DNA of 12,992 bases from Neisseriaceae bacterium (GCA_947470205.1 CANISK010000020.1:1-12992), one strand, 5' to 3'; counted from the stretch's first letter, positions 1 through 8,568 are shown. Numbers and translations: made by a program. The notes: a model not told the origin generated them from the sequence alone.

Positions 1-317
1 CGATGGTGATTAGTTATAAAGTATCCAAATTTACCGAATGGATAATAAAACGCAAAATCAAAATTAACTACATTGGTCAACCAAATATACTCCTTAATGA
101 AAGCGTTGTACCAGAGCTATTTCAAGATAGAGCAAACCCTACAGATTTATCTAATGAGTTAGTTAACTTATATCACAACCACACTCGTCAACGATACATC
201 ATTAATAAATTTTATATGCTTCACAAGGCTCTCCTCCCAAAGAATAACAATCAAGATGATAATATTGCTACCCCAATTTCCAATTTAATCACGCCAATTC
301 AGAACAAACAACCATAA
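1..317 (+). CDS. lpxB: Lipid-A-disaccharide synthase, C-terminal part (5' truncated by window)
   Basis: LpxB joins UDP-2,3-diacylglucosamine to lipid X to make the lipid A disaccharide, at the inner face of the cytoplasmic membrane. Only about the last 105 residues are present. Bases 1-2 fit the end of a proline codon, giving the family's conserved 'PMV' ahead of 'YKVSKFTEWIIKR', then 'YIGQPNILLNESVVPELFQ'. This matches the GT19-family pattern (PMVvaYrvsplT..iaKrlvk..yisLPNlla...vvPEllQ). The ATG at base 3 is therefore internal, not the true start. The last 25 or so residues (Asn/Gln-rich) extend past the conserved core and look lineage-specific. lepA starts 20 bases downstream on the same strand with no terminator between, so the two are probably co-transcribed. 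The family call is seen directly; co-transcription is inferred. Confidence 0.92.
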   Translation, partial: MVISYKVSKFTEWIIKRKIKINYIGQPNILLNESVVPELFQDRANPTDLSNELVNLYHNHTRQRYIINKFYMLHKALLPKNNNQDDNIATPISNLITPIQNKQP

Positions 318-337
318 AAAAGAAAAGAAATAGATAA

Positions 338-2146
338 ATGAACAATCAAGATATACCAGATAACAATATTAGAAATTTCGCAATCATAGCCCACATAGAT
401 CATGGTAAGTCTACATTGGCAGACAGATTTATAGAATTTTGCGGTGGACTTGAAAAGCGTGAGATGAATACCCAAGTCCTAGACTCAATGGATATAGAAA
501 AAGAGCGTGGCATTACTATTAAAGCACAAACAGCAGCCCTTACTTACAAGGCTAGAAATGGTCAAATATATCATTTAAACCTTATAGACACCCCAGGGCA
601 CGTGGATTTCTCATATGAAGTATCACGTTCTTTATCGGCTTGTGAAGGTGCACTCTTGGTGGTGGATGCCTCCCAAGGGGTTGAGGCACAAACTGTGGCA
701 AATTGCTATATGGCGGTAGAGCTTGGTGTGGAAGTATTCCCAGTTTTAAATAAAATAGATCTACCTTCGGCAGAACCAGATAGAGTATGTCAAGAGATAG
801 AAGATATCATTGGGTTGGATGCTATTGATGCGGTGCAATGTTCTGCAAAGACAGGTCTTGGGGTGGAAGACGTATTGGAGTTAGTAGTAAATAGGATACC
901 ACACCCAAAGGGAGATACAAAAAAACCACTAAAAGCACTTATAGTAGACTCATGGTTTGATAACTACGTTGGGATTGTGATGTTAGTTCGTGTGGTGGAT
1001 GGGATTGTAAAACCAAAAGATAAAATCAAGTTTATGAGTAATAACCAAGTCCATATGTGTGAGCAAGTTGGGGTGTTTACTCCCAAATCCATACCAAAAA
1101 CTGAATTAAAAGCTGGAGAGGTGGGTTTTGTAATTGCAGGTATTAGAGAGATTCAGTGCGCAAAAGTAGGGGATACAATTACACTCGAATACAACCCTAC
1201 CCCTGAAAGTCTTCCGGGTTTTCAAGAAATCCAACCAAAAGTATTTGCAGGGTTATATCCTGTTGAGTCTCACGACTACGATGCACTTAGAGACTCCATC
1301 GAAAAATTAAAATTAAACGATTCCTCACTCCATTTTGAGCCAGAAGTATCCCAAGCGCTTGGGTTTGGTTTTAGATGTGGTTTTTTGGGTTTACTCCATA
1401 TGGAGATTGTACAAGAGCGCTTAGAGCGTGAGTTTGATATGGATTTAATCACAACCGCACCTACAGTGGTATATCAAATACTCACCAAATCAAATGAGGT
1501 GATTGAAATTGAAAACCCATCCAAGTTACCAGAACAAAATAAAATCGAAGAAATTAGAGAGCCAATGATAAAGGCAAATATCTTAGTGCCAAATGATTAT
1601 TTGGGGAACGTCATTATCCTCTGTAATGAAAAACGTGGAGTGCAATTAAATATGCAATACATGGGGCGTCAGGTGATGTTGACTTACGAAATGCCTTTAA
1701 ATGAAGTGGTATTGGATTTTTTTGATAAACTCAAATCAGTGTCTCGTGGTTTCGCATCTTTCGAGTACGAATTTATCGGTTTTGTGTCTTCAGATTTGGT
1801 AAAAATAGATGTGCTTGTAAACGGAGAAACTGTGGATGCATTATCTCTTATTGTACACCGTGCAAATTCGCAATATCGCGGACGTGAACTTGCACGCAAA
1901 CTCCGTGAACTCATTCCAAGGCAAATGTTTGATATCGCAGTCCAAGCCGCCATTGGTGCCAATATTATTGCTAGGGAAACCATAAAAGCACTTCGTAAAA
2001 ATGTCCTTGCGAAGTGTTATGGTGGTGATATATCCCGTAAAAAGAAATTATTAGAAAAGCAGAAAGCTGGTAAAAAACGCATGAAACAAGTGGGGAATGT
2101 GGAAATTCCCCAGAGTGCATTTTTAGCTGTGTTACAGGTGGACTAA
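338..2146 (+). CDS. lepA: Elongation factor 4 (LepA), ribosome back-translocating GTPase
   Basis: LepA is a translational GTPase that binds the ribosome under stress and during 30S biogenesis. The product is 602 residues, against about 599 in E. coli. GTPase motifs are intact: G1 AHIDHGKST (18-26), G2 ERGIT (56-60), G3 DTPGH (84-88), G4 NKID (138-141) and G5 SAK (169-171). The EF-G-like domains follow, and then the LepA-specific C-terminal domain with '[12 protein letters not shown]' and a terminal '[14 protein letters not shown]'. The upstream region is purine-rich (AAAAGAAAAGAAAT) without a clear Shine-Dalgarno; the start is chosen because the N-terminus aligns with the family. In many gammaproteobacteria lepA is followed by lepB and rnc. 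Here the next gene is a convergent effector-like gene only 3 bases away. The identification is secure. Confidence 0.98.
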   Translation: MNNQDIPDNNIRNFAIIAHIDHGKSTLADRFIEFCGGLEKREMNTQVLDSMDIEKERGITIKAQTAALTYKARNGQIYHLNLIDTPGHVDFSYEVSRSLSACEGALLVVDASQGVEAQTVANCYMAVELGVEVFPVLNKIDLPSAEPDRVCQEIEDIIGLDAIDAVQCSAKTGLGVEDVLELVVNRIPHPKGDTKKPLKALIVDSWFDNYVGIVMLVRVVDGIVKPKDKIKFMSNNQVHMCEQVGVFTPKSIPKTELKAGEVGFVIAGIREIQCAKVGDTITLEYNPTPESLPGFQEIQPKVFAGLYPVESHDYDALRDSIEKLKLNDSSLHFEPEVSQALGFGFRCGFLGLLHMEIVQERLEREFDMDLITTAPTVVYQILTKSNEVIEIENPSKLPEQNKIEEIREPMIKANILVPNDYLGNVIILCNEKRGVQLNMQYMGRQVMLTYEMPLNEVVLDFFDKLKSVSRGFASFEYEFIGFVSSDLVKIDVLVNGETVDALSLIVHRANSQYRGRELARKLRELIPRQMFDIAVQAAIGANIIARETIKALRKNVLAKCYGGDISRKKKLLEKQKAGKKRMKQVGNVEIPQSAFLAVLQVD

Positions 2147-2149
2147 ATA

Positions 2150-3388
2150 TCATTCAATTTGCATTATCGCGTCTTTAAATTCTTCTAGTGTCATGTTTAG
2201 AATTACTTCTGTATTTTCAAAACAACGTTTTGCAAATTCTAAAAATGTGTTATTTATTGAAACATTAAAAGTTTGAAGATCATTTATTATTGTTTTCAGA
2301 TATATTAATTTTGCCATTATTTGTTCATTGGAATCTGTGGGTAATTTTTGCAAACAATCCATTCGTTTTAAAATATCTTTTCGAAATATTGATGTTTTTT
2401 TAGAGTACAAACTTATTTTATTTTGTGTGGTCATCTTTTGGGCAAGATAATCTGTTTTATCTAATATCAAGGTTGTGCTATTATTATATTTTTCATTAGT
2501 AAATAATGCTTCCCATCTTTGACGATTATTGATTTTATTGCTATGGTATCGTTCCTGTGCGAGATCTATATTAGTAAAATTTTTAAGTTGTGTGGTTAAT
2601 GTAGTATTTAATATGACTGGAGATCTTTTCTGGGTAATGCCTAGTATTTTTTTTGGCAAAATGTAAAATTTGTACTGATTGTTTAATTTTTGTTTATCAA
2701 GTGTAAATGAAAATTCTTTTTGATTTGGCGATGTGTCTGTAGATTGAATTTTGTCTGGTAGGTATTCACGAGGTATTTCTATAAAATTATCTTTACTTTC
2801 AGGGTGTTCTAACATCTGATTATATTTTTCCACAAATTGATATGCAATGTGTGAGCATGAATTCTCATCAGATTGAAAATCATTTGTATATTTTGCGCCA
2901 TCATACAAATAAGTCACCGGTATTTTGATTGTATAATTAGTATCTAATTGTTGGGCAATTGTATCATATGGATATGTGTTATCTAACGCAAAAGTATTAA
3001 ATATATCATCAGGTAAAAAAATAACCTCTTTTTTTTCGTGATCCACAATCAAAGAAACAGCGTGTACTAAAGTTTCGTTTGGATAAATTGTAACTGTTGT
3101 AGATTTTGCAGTATCATTACTAATAATTTCTTTCAATACTTTTGGATTCAGTTCACCAACAATTACATGATTTGCTTTGCGATTTGGTATATTAAGCACG
3201 GCTTCTGCAAATTTTTCTCTAGTGTTAAATTTTATATAAGGTGTATTCTTTGATTGTGGCTCTGTGATTTGAAACATGTTTAATGTTGGGTGATCTTCGG
3301 GGGTTATCTTTTTAATATAAATATTATCATTGGATTGATTATTATCACGATTGAAATTTATTGGAAGATTAGTATTAATATTATCCAT
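2150..3388 (-). CDS. Putative CE-clan cysteine enzyme (YopJ/Ulp-like), candidate secreted effector
   Basis: This 412-residue protein is not one I can name. It has no signal peptide or obvious membrane segment. Residues 105-190 carry the layout of CE-clan catalytic cores: His109 in 'LVHAVSLIVD', an acidic residue at Asp127 or Asp128 ('FLPDDIF'), and 'QSDENSC' with Gln172 and Cys178, followed by 'HIAYQFVEKY'. In YopJ acetyltransferases the order is His, Glu 19 residues later, then a Gln 6 residues before the catalytic Cys in a Q-x5-C-G motif followed by an amphipathic helix. The spacing here is the same, with Ser in place of the Gly after Cys. The flanks (1-100 and about 195-412, Asn/Lys-rich and mostly helical) are unrecognised. 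CE-clan bacterial proteins act as deubiquitinases, deSUMOylases or Ser/Thr/Lys acetyltransferases on host proteins; which applies here is unknown. The ATG start is preceded by AAAGG 8 bases upstream. The fold call is inference from motif spacing. Confidence 0.6.
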   Translation of the reverse strand: MDNINTNLPINFNRDNNQSNDNIYIKKITPEDHPTLNMFQITEPQSKNTPYIKFNTREKFAEAVLNIPNRKANHVIVGELNPKVLKEIISNDTAKSTTVTIYPNETLVHAVSLIVDHEKKEVIFLPDDIFNTFALDNTYPYDTIAQQLDTNYTIKIPVTYLYDGAKYTNDFQSDENSCSHIAYQFVEKYNQMLEHPESKDNFIEIPREYLPDKIQSTDTSPNQKEFSFTLDKQKLNNQYKFYILPKKILGITQKRSPVILNTTLTTQLKNFTNIDLAQERYHSNKINNRQRWEALFTNEKYNNSTTLILDKTDYLAQKMTTQNKISLYSKKTSIFRKDILKRMDCLQKLPTDSNEQIMAKLIYLKTIINDLQTFNVSINNTFLEFAKRCFENTEVILNMTLEEFKDAIMQIE

Positions 3389-3396
3389 TTTTAGTA

Positions 3397-3426
3397 CCTT
3401 TAATAAATGTGCATATTAAAAGTATA
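3397..3426 (-). promoter_or_regulatory. Putative -10 box and ribosome binding site of the CE-clan gene
   Basis: On the minus strand a TATACT hexamer (complement of 3421-3426) lies about 33 bases before the start codon. A Shine-Dalgarno AAAGG sits 8 bases from the ATG. No convincing -35 is present at 16-18 bases. The position where it would be is occupied by the first unit of a tandem repeat, which would suit an activator-dependent promoter. The motifs are seen; promoter function is inferred. Confidence 0.4.
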
Positions 3427-3430
3427 CAAA

Positions 3431-3512
3431 AATGATGATTTTTTTACTGAAGAGTATTTATTCACTAGATAAATGATGATTATTTTCTTTGAGGATTATT
3501 TATTCATTAAAT
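3431..3512. repeat. Imperfect tandem direct repeat, two units of about 41 bases
   Basis: Unit 1 (3431-3470) and unit 2 (3472-3512) can be aligned with one gap and about seven mismatches. The strongest shared blocks are AATGATGATT at the start and TATTTATTCA near the end. The repeat lies in the divergent region between the CE-clan gene and pgl, immediately upstream of the putative TATACT -10 of the former. The 41-base period is close to four helical turns, so equivalent bases face the same side of the DNA. That arrangement suits paired regulator binding sites. In such A+T-rich DNA some similarity arises by chance, but two shared 10-mers in register make pure chance less likely. Confidence 0.6.
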
Positions 3513-3578
3513 CAATAACATGAATTTATAGTATGATAAAATATTGTGTTGTGGGGAATATAATAAGGTGGAATAAAT

Positions 3579-4256
3579 ATGATACTTAATCAATACAATA
3601 ATCAAACTGCACAAACTACAGCAATCCTAAACCAAATAAAAACCACATGTGATTTATTATTGCAAAAGCAAGATCACATCACAATTGCAGTATCTGGCGG
3701 ACGTTCCCCAATACCATTTTTTAAAGTGTTGAGTATGTTAGATATACCTTGGCAAAAAATTACAATTACCTTGGTGGATGAGAGGGTGGTAGACACTACC
3801 TGTGAGGATAGCAATGAAAATTTAGTGAAAACATATTTATTAAAAAATAAAGCATTAAATACAAAATTCATTGGTTTGGTAAATATGAGTTATACTGAGC
3901 AAGAAATGTTGGAGTATGTAAATAGACATGTCCCGACAATTGATATTATCATTTTAGGAATGGGTGAAGACGGACACACAGCATCAATATTTCCTGATAT
4001 GGATGAATTTCAAAAGGCAATAAGCCTTCAAAACCCAGATAAATACATCATCACGCATCCTAAAAGCGCAAAATATACCAGAATAAGTCTCACGCTAAGA
4101 GAAATAATAGCTACACAACTTATCATATTATCCATCAGTGGAGATAAAAAATACCAAGTATATCAAAAAGCAATTACAAACACAACACCAAGTTTTCCAA
4201 TTAGTTATTTATTTCATCATAAAAAAGATGTCATGATGTATTATTGTAATATATAA
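3579..4256 (+). CDS. pgl: 6-phosphogluconolactonase
   Basis: The enzyme hydrolyses 6-phospho-D-glucono-1,5-lactone to 6-phosphogluconate, the second step of the oxidative pentose phosphate and Entner-Doudoroff routes, in the cytosol. The product has 225 residues, near the family norm for the NagB/RpiA-fold (DevB/SOL) type. Motifs are intact: SGGRSP (39-44), LVDERVV (65-71) followed by SN at 78-79, GMGEDGHTASIFP (127-139), Arg168 in 'TRISLT' and a SGDKK segment near 187-191. The start is supported by a strong Shine-Dalgarno AAGGTGG at 3565-3571, 7 bases before the ATG. A TATGAT at 3532-3537 could be its -10. The usual partners zwf and edd/eda are not adjacent; the gene stands alone and converges on ispG. 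Confidence 0.93.
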   Translation: MILNQYNNQTAQTTAILNQIKTTCDLLLQKQDHITIAVSGGRSPIPFFKVLSMLDIPWQKITITLVDERVVDTTCEDSNENLVKTYLLKNKALNTKFIGLVNMSYTEQEMLEYVNRHVPTIDIIILGMGEDGHTASIFPDMDEFQKAISLQNPDKYIITHPKSAKYTRISLTLREIIATQLIILSISGDKKYQVYQKAITNTTPSFPISYLFHHKKDVMMYYCNI

Positions 4257-4291
4257 CTTAATACTTGACAAAATTTATAAAGAAGGGACAT

Positions 4292-4320
4292 ACTCCTCAC
4301 GCTAAAGCGTGAGGAGTCAA
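4292..4320. repeat. Perfect hairpin plus TCAA, resembling an IS200/IS605-type right end; possible bidirectional terminator
   Basis: An 11-base perfect inverted repeat (ACTCCTCACGC at 4292-4302, GCGTGAGGAGT at 4307-4317) encloses the loop TAAA. It is directly followed by CAA, so TCAA occupies 4317-4320. IS200/IS605 elements such as IS608 end in a subterminal imperfect or perfect hairpin beside a right cleavage site TCAA. The preceding GGGACATACTCC also resembles the 3' ends I recall from TnpB-associated elements. No transposase or TnpB gene is nearby, so this would be a solitary end or a tiny non-autonomous copy. It also lies between the convergent pgl and ispG genes, where it could stop transcription from both sides, although neither strand has a good T-tract right after the stem. 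The hairpin is seen; its origin is inferred. Confidence 0.6.
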
Positions 4321-4323
4321 GAC

Positions 4324-5538
4324 TTAAATAATATATTTAGTTTCAACGTAATTAGTCACTATCGCCTTAAATTCCGCAATAATAGCATCACCCTTTAGGG
4401 TGATAAACCTTTCCCCATCAACATAAACTGGTGCAACAGGAGATTCATCCCTACCAGGTAGGCTAATACCAATATTGGCGAGTTTGGATTCACCTGGGCC
4501 ATTTACCACACACCCCATGACTGCCACCTTCATATCTTCAACACCAGGGTGCTTGGTTTTCCACAATGGCATCTGAGCATCCAAATATTCCTCTATTTCT
4601 TTTGCGAGATGTAAAAAGTAGTCACTAGATGTGCGTCCACAACCGGGGCAGGCGGTGACTGATGGTTTAAAGGCTCTAATTCCAAGAGATTGTAATATCT
4701 CACGGGCTATCGCCACCTCTTTTGTTCTACTTTCATTTGGGGCTGGGGTGAGAGATACCCTTATAGTATCACCAATCCCCATTTGAAGTAAGCACCCAAT
4801 ACCAGTTGCAGAGGATACAATCCCCTTTATTCCCATACCAGCTTCGGTCAATCCCACATGTAATGGAAACTTACATTTTGTTGCCAATGAGCTATATACA
4901 GCGATCAAGTCTTGTACTTGACTAACCTTGCAAGATAAAATTATCTTATTTTCTGGTAGACCATACTCAATAGCTTTGTATGCACTTTCAAGCGCAGAAT
5001 TAATCAATGCATTTTGAGTAACAATATTTAAATCCAATGGTTGACTTAGTTTGTTATTTTCATCTAGCATTCTTGCCATAAGCTCTTGGTCTAATGAACC
5101 CCAATTTACCCCAATTCTAATTGGTTTATCGTATTCTATAGCATACTTTATCATGGTTAAAAATTGACTATCTTTTTTGAGTCCACGCCCCACATTCCCT
5201 GGGTTTATTCTGTATTTGTCCAAGTGTTTTGCGCAGTCAATACATTCAGATAATATCTTATGGCCATTAAAATGAAAGTCTCCAACCAGCGGTACATTCA
5301 CACCAAGATCAAACAGTCTATTTTTAATTTCTTTTATTTTACTTCCGGCAGTAACCGTATTTATTGTAACTCGTACAATCTCAGATCCAGCTTTATGTAG
5401 TTCTACTATCTGTTTTACAGTGGATGACACATCTTCAGTGTCTGTATTGGTCATTGATTGGACACATATTGGGTGAGAGCTCCCAATTCCAATATCACCC
5501 ACCAAAACATCAAAAGTTTGTCTTCTATTTAATGACAT
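4324..5538 (-). CDS. ispG: 4-hydroxy-3-methylbut-2-en-1-yl diphosphate synthase (flavodoxin-type)
   Basis: IspG (GcpE) is the [4Fe-4S] enzyme that reduces and opens MEcPP to HMBPP, the penultimate step of the MEP isoprenoid pathway. The product has 404 residues, longer than the 372 of E. coli and close to the size I recall from Coxiella-type homologues. The N-terminal TIM barrel opens with '[15 protein letters not shown]' (24-37) and contains 'INPGNVGRG' (111-119). The C-terminal iron-sulfur part has Cys297 and Cys300 (ACPGCGRTS), and Cys343 with Glu350 in '[11 protein letters not shown]', so the cluster ligands are intact. The start ATG is preceded by AGG 7-8 bases away. The upstream transporter gene ends 18 bases before this start on the same strand, which suggests co-transcription. 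Confidence 0.97.
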   Translation of the reverse strand: MSLNRRQTFDVLVGDIGIGSSHPICVQSMTNTDTEDVSSTVKQIVELHKAGSEIVRVTINTVTAGSKIKEIKNRLFDLGVNVPLVGDFHFNGHKILSECIDCAKHLDKYRINPGNVGRGLKKDSQFLTMIKYAIEYDKPIRIGVNWGSLDQELMARMLDENNKLSQPLDLNIVTQNALINSALESAYKAIEYGLPENKIILSCKVSQVQDLIAVYSSLATKCKFPLHVGLTEAGMGIKGIVSSATGIGCLLQMGIGDTIRVSLTPAPNESRTKEVAIAREILQSLGIRAFKPSVTACPGCGRTSSDYFLHLAKEIEEYLDAQMPLWKTKHPGVEDMKVAVMGCVVNGPGESKLANIGISLPGRDESPVAPVYVDGERFITLKGDAIIAEFKAIVTNYVETKYII

Positions 5539-5556
5539 AAATAAACCTATAAGGAA

Positions 5557-6819
5557 TTAATTAATATTTTTTGGCATATAAATTGCATACCAAATACAGA
5601 AAATTACATTAACAGAAATAAGTAACAACATGGTGTTCCATATGTCAAACTCAGGCAATATAACAATTAAAATTAAGGATAACACTACCATATAAAATGC
5701 ATTAAACCAATTATTAACAGCAATAGTTTGAGAGCGAACGGCAGGGGTGGCATTTATTTGCAGATCTGAATAACAAATAATTGAAAAAATTCCACTGCAA
5801 ACGCTAATGCTAATTAATGCTATTATGTCAATTAGATGTTTTTTTGTAATGAAATCATTGAGACCAACTAACTTATTAACAGGTGTATTGTTGTTTAATA
5901 GGACAATCAAAGTCAGGATTGATATTAATAATGTACAAATTGGCACCAACTTTCTATTTAATGCCTTTTTGGAGAAATATTTAGCGCTATAAACAGCACC
6001 GACACCAAGCCCGATAGTGTACAACACGCTTAAGAGACTAAATACTTTATTATTTGCCCCTAGATATTTTAAAGCAAATAATGAGAATTGAGTGGTATAA
6101 ACCATACTCAAACACCAAAACCAAGAAATAGCATGAATATTGATTTTACTATTTTTATTTGTTACGACTCTTTTGTAAGTATTCCAATTATCAATAAAAA
6201 TATTTTTATGAAATTCTGGTTTGTTGATGAGTGGAGTGGTGGATTGCATATAATATGTACAAATATATCCTATAATCGCAGATGTCAAAACTATAATTCC
6301 AGCGATCATTATCATATCATTTGCCATTAAAGCACCACCAATTAATTGTCCCAATAAGATTGCAAATAAAGTACCAAATTCCATATATCCAGTTGCCACA
6401 ATAATTTTAGCGGTGCTTTGATAATATTGAGGAAGAATGCTGTATTTAATTGGCCCTGCAAATGTGGAATGCGCACCTAGTGCAAATAAAATCAATAACT
6501 GAGACAAAGGATGCTGCTTGGCACATAATATTAACCCAGTAATTACTATGACGATTTCAAATAATTTTATTTTGCGTAATATTTTTACCTTATCATACGA
6601 ATCGGCATATTTACCAGCGTAAGATGCAAAAATTAACGATGGTAGAATAAAGGCAAATGTACAAAGGGTAACTAAATCCTCTCTAGTTGGCCATGACAAA
6701 TTTAAAAAATAAGTATACCAAATTACAATAACATTTCTGATTAAGCTATCATTCATTGCTCCAAGCATAAGAGGCGCAAACAAATAATTAAATTTACTAT
6801 CTTTAAAGGGATTAGTCAT
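5557..6819 (-). CDS. MFS transporter, lysophospholipid transporter (LplT)-like
   Basis: This is a polytopic inner-membrane protein of 420 residues, with hydrophobic segments spread over its length as in 12-helix MFS proteins. The N-terminus 'LMLGAMNDSLIRNVIVIW' (18-35) matches the LplT/Aas pattern 'flGAfNDNlfKna'. The loop after helix 2 has 'GKYADSYDKVKILR' (69-82), a variant of MFS motif A. 'GAHSTFAGPIKYSILPQ' (115-131) corresponds to the LplT 'G...ypaKYgil' segment. LplT flips lysophosphatidylethanolamine inward for reacylation; some relatives are fused to a PlsC acyltransferase, and here no such domain follows. Substrate assignment is an inference. Only a weak AAAG ribosome site precedes the ATG. 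The gene sits between the DUF945 gene (53 bases upstream) and ispG (18 bases downstream), all on the minus strand, so one transcript is plausible. Confidence 0.85.
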   Translation of the reverse strand: MTNPFKDSKFNYLFAPLMLGAMNDSLIRNVIVIWYTYFLNLSWPTREDLVTLCTFAFILPSLIFASYAGKYADSYDKVKILRKIKLFEIVIVITGLILCAKQHPLSQLLILFALGAHSTFAGPIKYSILPQYYQSTAKIIVATGYMEFGTLFAILLGQLIGGALMANDMIMIAGIIVLTSAIIGYICTYYMQSTTPLINKPEFHKNIFIDNWNTYKRVVTNKNSKINIHAISWFWCLSMVYTTQFSLFALKYLGANNKVFSLLSVLYTIGLGVGAVYSAKYFSKKALNRKLVPICTLLISILTLIVLLNNNTPVNKLVGLNDFITKKHLIDIIALISISVCSGIFSIICYSDLQINATPAVRSQTIAVNNWFNAFYMVVLSLILIVILPEFDIWNTMLLLISVNVIFCIWYAIYMPKNIN

Positions 6820-6872
6820 TCTTTATACTTTACTTTTTTATACATACAGACATTAAATACCATGAAGGTGCG

Positions 6873-8417
6873 TCATTCACTCATATTAAGCACCCCATTT
6901 TTATAAATGAGGGTTCCTGTCAAAATTCCATTTTCTTCTTTAATTTGTTTCTGTTTTTGCCAAGTGTTTATTTGATTATCCAGTAATATATTAATTAGTT
7001 TACCTAAAGCCTCATCACTCTTCTCATCAATGTCAGTATTTCCTGCGCTTAATAAATATTTCATTTGGAGGGTTAGTAAGTACCGTAAGGTATCCTTTGG
7101 AATATTGAAGCTAAAGTTAGCAAATATTTTTTTGAAAAATGTTTCATTATTATTGATATCAGATTTTGTGAAGTTATCAGTTTTAATTACACCACGTAGT
7201 GCAATTAATCCACTTGGAGTTTTTAGATTTAAATTATTTATTTTAAATTCTGGATTATTTGTCAATATTGTCGCAAAATATTTTTTGAGGATTATAATTA
7301 GTTGTTCTTTTTTCTTATCATTGGGGATGATATTGCCACCATATAAGACATCAAACTCATTAAACATTTTACTAAATTCAGGTGCGGATATATGGTTAAT
7401 GCTAGTGGAGAGATCTAGTGGTCCATAGGTTTTGTTTTTGGTGGCGAGTGATTCAAATTTAACTATACCATTAGCATCAAAAAAGTTATTAATATCAGAG
7501 CTTTGTGATGCATAGGATATATTTTTGAGGGTAAAATTGCTTGGGTCTATTGTGTCCATTTCATCAATAAATTGTGCAGCATTAATCCCAGTAAATGTAT
7601 TTAACATGGTACCTATCATAAATTTTGATGAGTGAGATTTTTTATTATCATTAGATAATGCCACTATGATATCATTTAAATTGAGCACTGTATCACCGAC
7701 TTTAATGTTATTTTTACTGTATGTGTAATGAGACTTATAAAGTAGCCCATAAATTTTTACATTTCCATATCCCGGCGCATTAAAATAAAAACCGGGCATT
7801 GAAAAAATATTATCTAAACTATTAAAAGCTTTATCATATTTGGTCACAAGAGATAATCCATCCCATTTTATACTCACCTCAGATAGTGTCTCTTTATAAT
7901 TAAAGGATGGAGATAAAATAGACATCTTGCCAGAGCCATTTAAATATAGAGTATTTTTAATTTGTAGGGCATCTTGAGTATTAAAAAATTTTTTAAAAAG
8001 TTCAGAGATAGATGCGGGGTACAAAATATTAATTTTACTTGTGGCAAGAGTTGGAGTAAATTCACCCCGCAAGACGCCCGCAAATATACCTTGTGTAATA
8101 TGTGCTTTATATGTTATCGAATATTTGTTGTCCAGGATGTTAGATGTATCTGACTTGGGTAATAGAGTAAAAATATTATTAATACTTTGGTTGCTAAGTG
8201 CAATTGTAGCCTCCATGTCAGAGCTAAAAAATCCTCTATTGTATTTGTAATTAGTAACTTTAATATATGCTGAATTTGTAATCTTATTAAATTGTCGTTC
8301 GACAAGTTCTTTAGTTTCCACCCCAAATACATATGCTGTGATTAACTGCAATAAGATTATTCCAAAAATCACACCAAATGCAATTAATAATTTTATTTTT
8401 ATTATTTTTTTAATCAT
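6873..8417 (-). CDS. DUF945 (YdgA-like) membrane-anchored protein
   Basis: This 514-residue protein has one N-terminal hydrophobic segment (about 9-31) after a lysine-rich start, so it is probably anchored in the inner membrane with a large periplasmic domain. Just after the segment comes 'VTNYKYNRGFFSSDMEATI' (54-72), the 'Y.RG.fsS' signature of the DUF945/YdgA family. The C-terminus 'GILTGTLIYKNGVLNMSE' resembles the usual family ending. E. coli YdgA is of similar length. The function of the family is not established; it occurs widely in gammaproteobacteria, which is the main taxonomic value of this gene. A sequence AGAAGG lies 13 bases before the ATG, longer than usual spacing. A TATACT (complement of 8476-8481) is a possible -10. 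It is likely the first gene of the group leading into the transporter and ispG. Confidence 0.85.
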   Translation of the reverse strand: MIKKIIKIKLLIAFGVIFGIILLQLITAYVFGVETKELVERQFNKITNSAYIKVTNYKYNRGFFSSDMEATIALSNQSINNIFTLLPKSDTSNILDNKYSITYKAHITQGIFAGVLRGEFTPTLATSKINILYPASISELFKKFFNTQDALQIKNTLYLNGSGKMSILSPSFNYKETLSEVSIKWDGLSLVTKYDKAFNSLDNIFSMPGFYFNAPGYGNVKIYGLLYKSHYTYSKNNIKVGDTVLNLNDIIVALSNDNKKSHSSKFMIGTMLNTFTGINAAQFIDEMDTIDPSNFTLKNISYASQSSDINNFFDANGIVKFESLATKNKTYGPLDLSTSINHISAPEFSKMFNEFDVLYGGNIIPNDKKKEQLIIILKKYFATILTNNPEFKINNLNLKTPSGLIALRGVIKTDNFTKSDINNNETFFKKIFANFSFNIPKDTLRYLLTLQMKYLLSAGNTDIDEKSDEALGKLINILLDNQINTWQKQKQIKEENGILTGTLIYKNGVLNMSE

Positions 8418-8475
8418 TATTTTAATTGGGCCTTCTATTTAATATCTTAGTACATGATACATTTTTTATATATCC

Positions 8476-8535
8476 AGTATAAATAATTTATTCACAATAA
8501 TTTGCATGTGCTAAGATTTAATATAAATAATTTAT
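8476..8535. repeat. Two copies of an A+T palindrome in the divergent hinT/DUF945 promoter region
   Basis: The 14-mer TATAAATAATTTAT occurs at 8478-8491 and again at 8522-8535, 44 bases apart. Its core ATAAAT-A-ATTTAT is a perfect inverted repeat around one A, as seen in operators for dimeric regulators. The first copy overlaps the possible -10 (complement of 8476-8481) of the DUF945 gene. The second lies about 34 bases before the possible -10 of hinT. The surrounding DNA is very A+T-rich, so chance is a real alternative. Confidence 0.35.
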
Positions 8536-8568
8536 AGATAATTTAAGCATAAAACATAAAATTCAATG

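Noticed and set aside
3..317. Complete small protein starting at the ATG at base 3
   Set aside because: The segment aligns with the C-terminal part of LpxB and the reading frame continues off the left edge of the window.
2091..2112. Eight-base inverted repeat TGGGGAAT/ATTCCCCA near the end of lepA
   Set aside because: It lies in the conserved 'GNVEIPQ' coding segment, 34 bases before the stop, with no T-tract after it; it is probably a coding by-product.
1684..2153. Minus-strand open frames opposite the end of lepA
   Set aside because: lepA is unmistakable and continuous here; the opposite frames have no family features.
3431..3512. CRISPR-like array
   Set aside because: Only two imperfect units in direct contact, without spacers; it is a tandem repeat.
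7030..7428. 132-codon open frame on the plus strand opposite the DUF945 gene
   Set aside because: An antisense shadow; hydrophobic composition comes from the complementary codons and there is no ribosome site.
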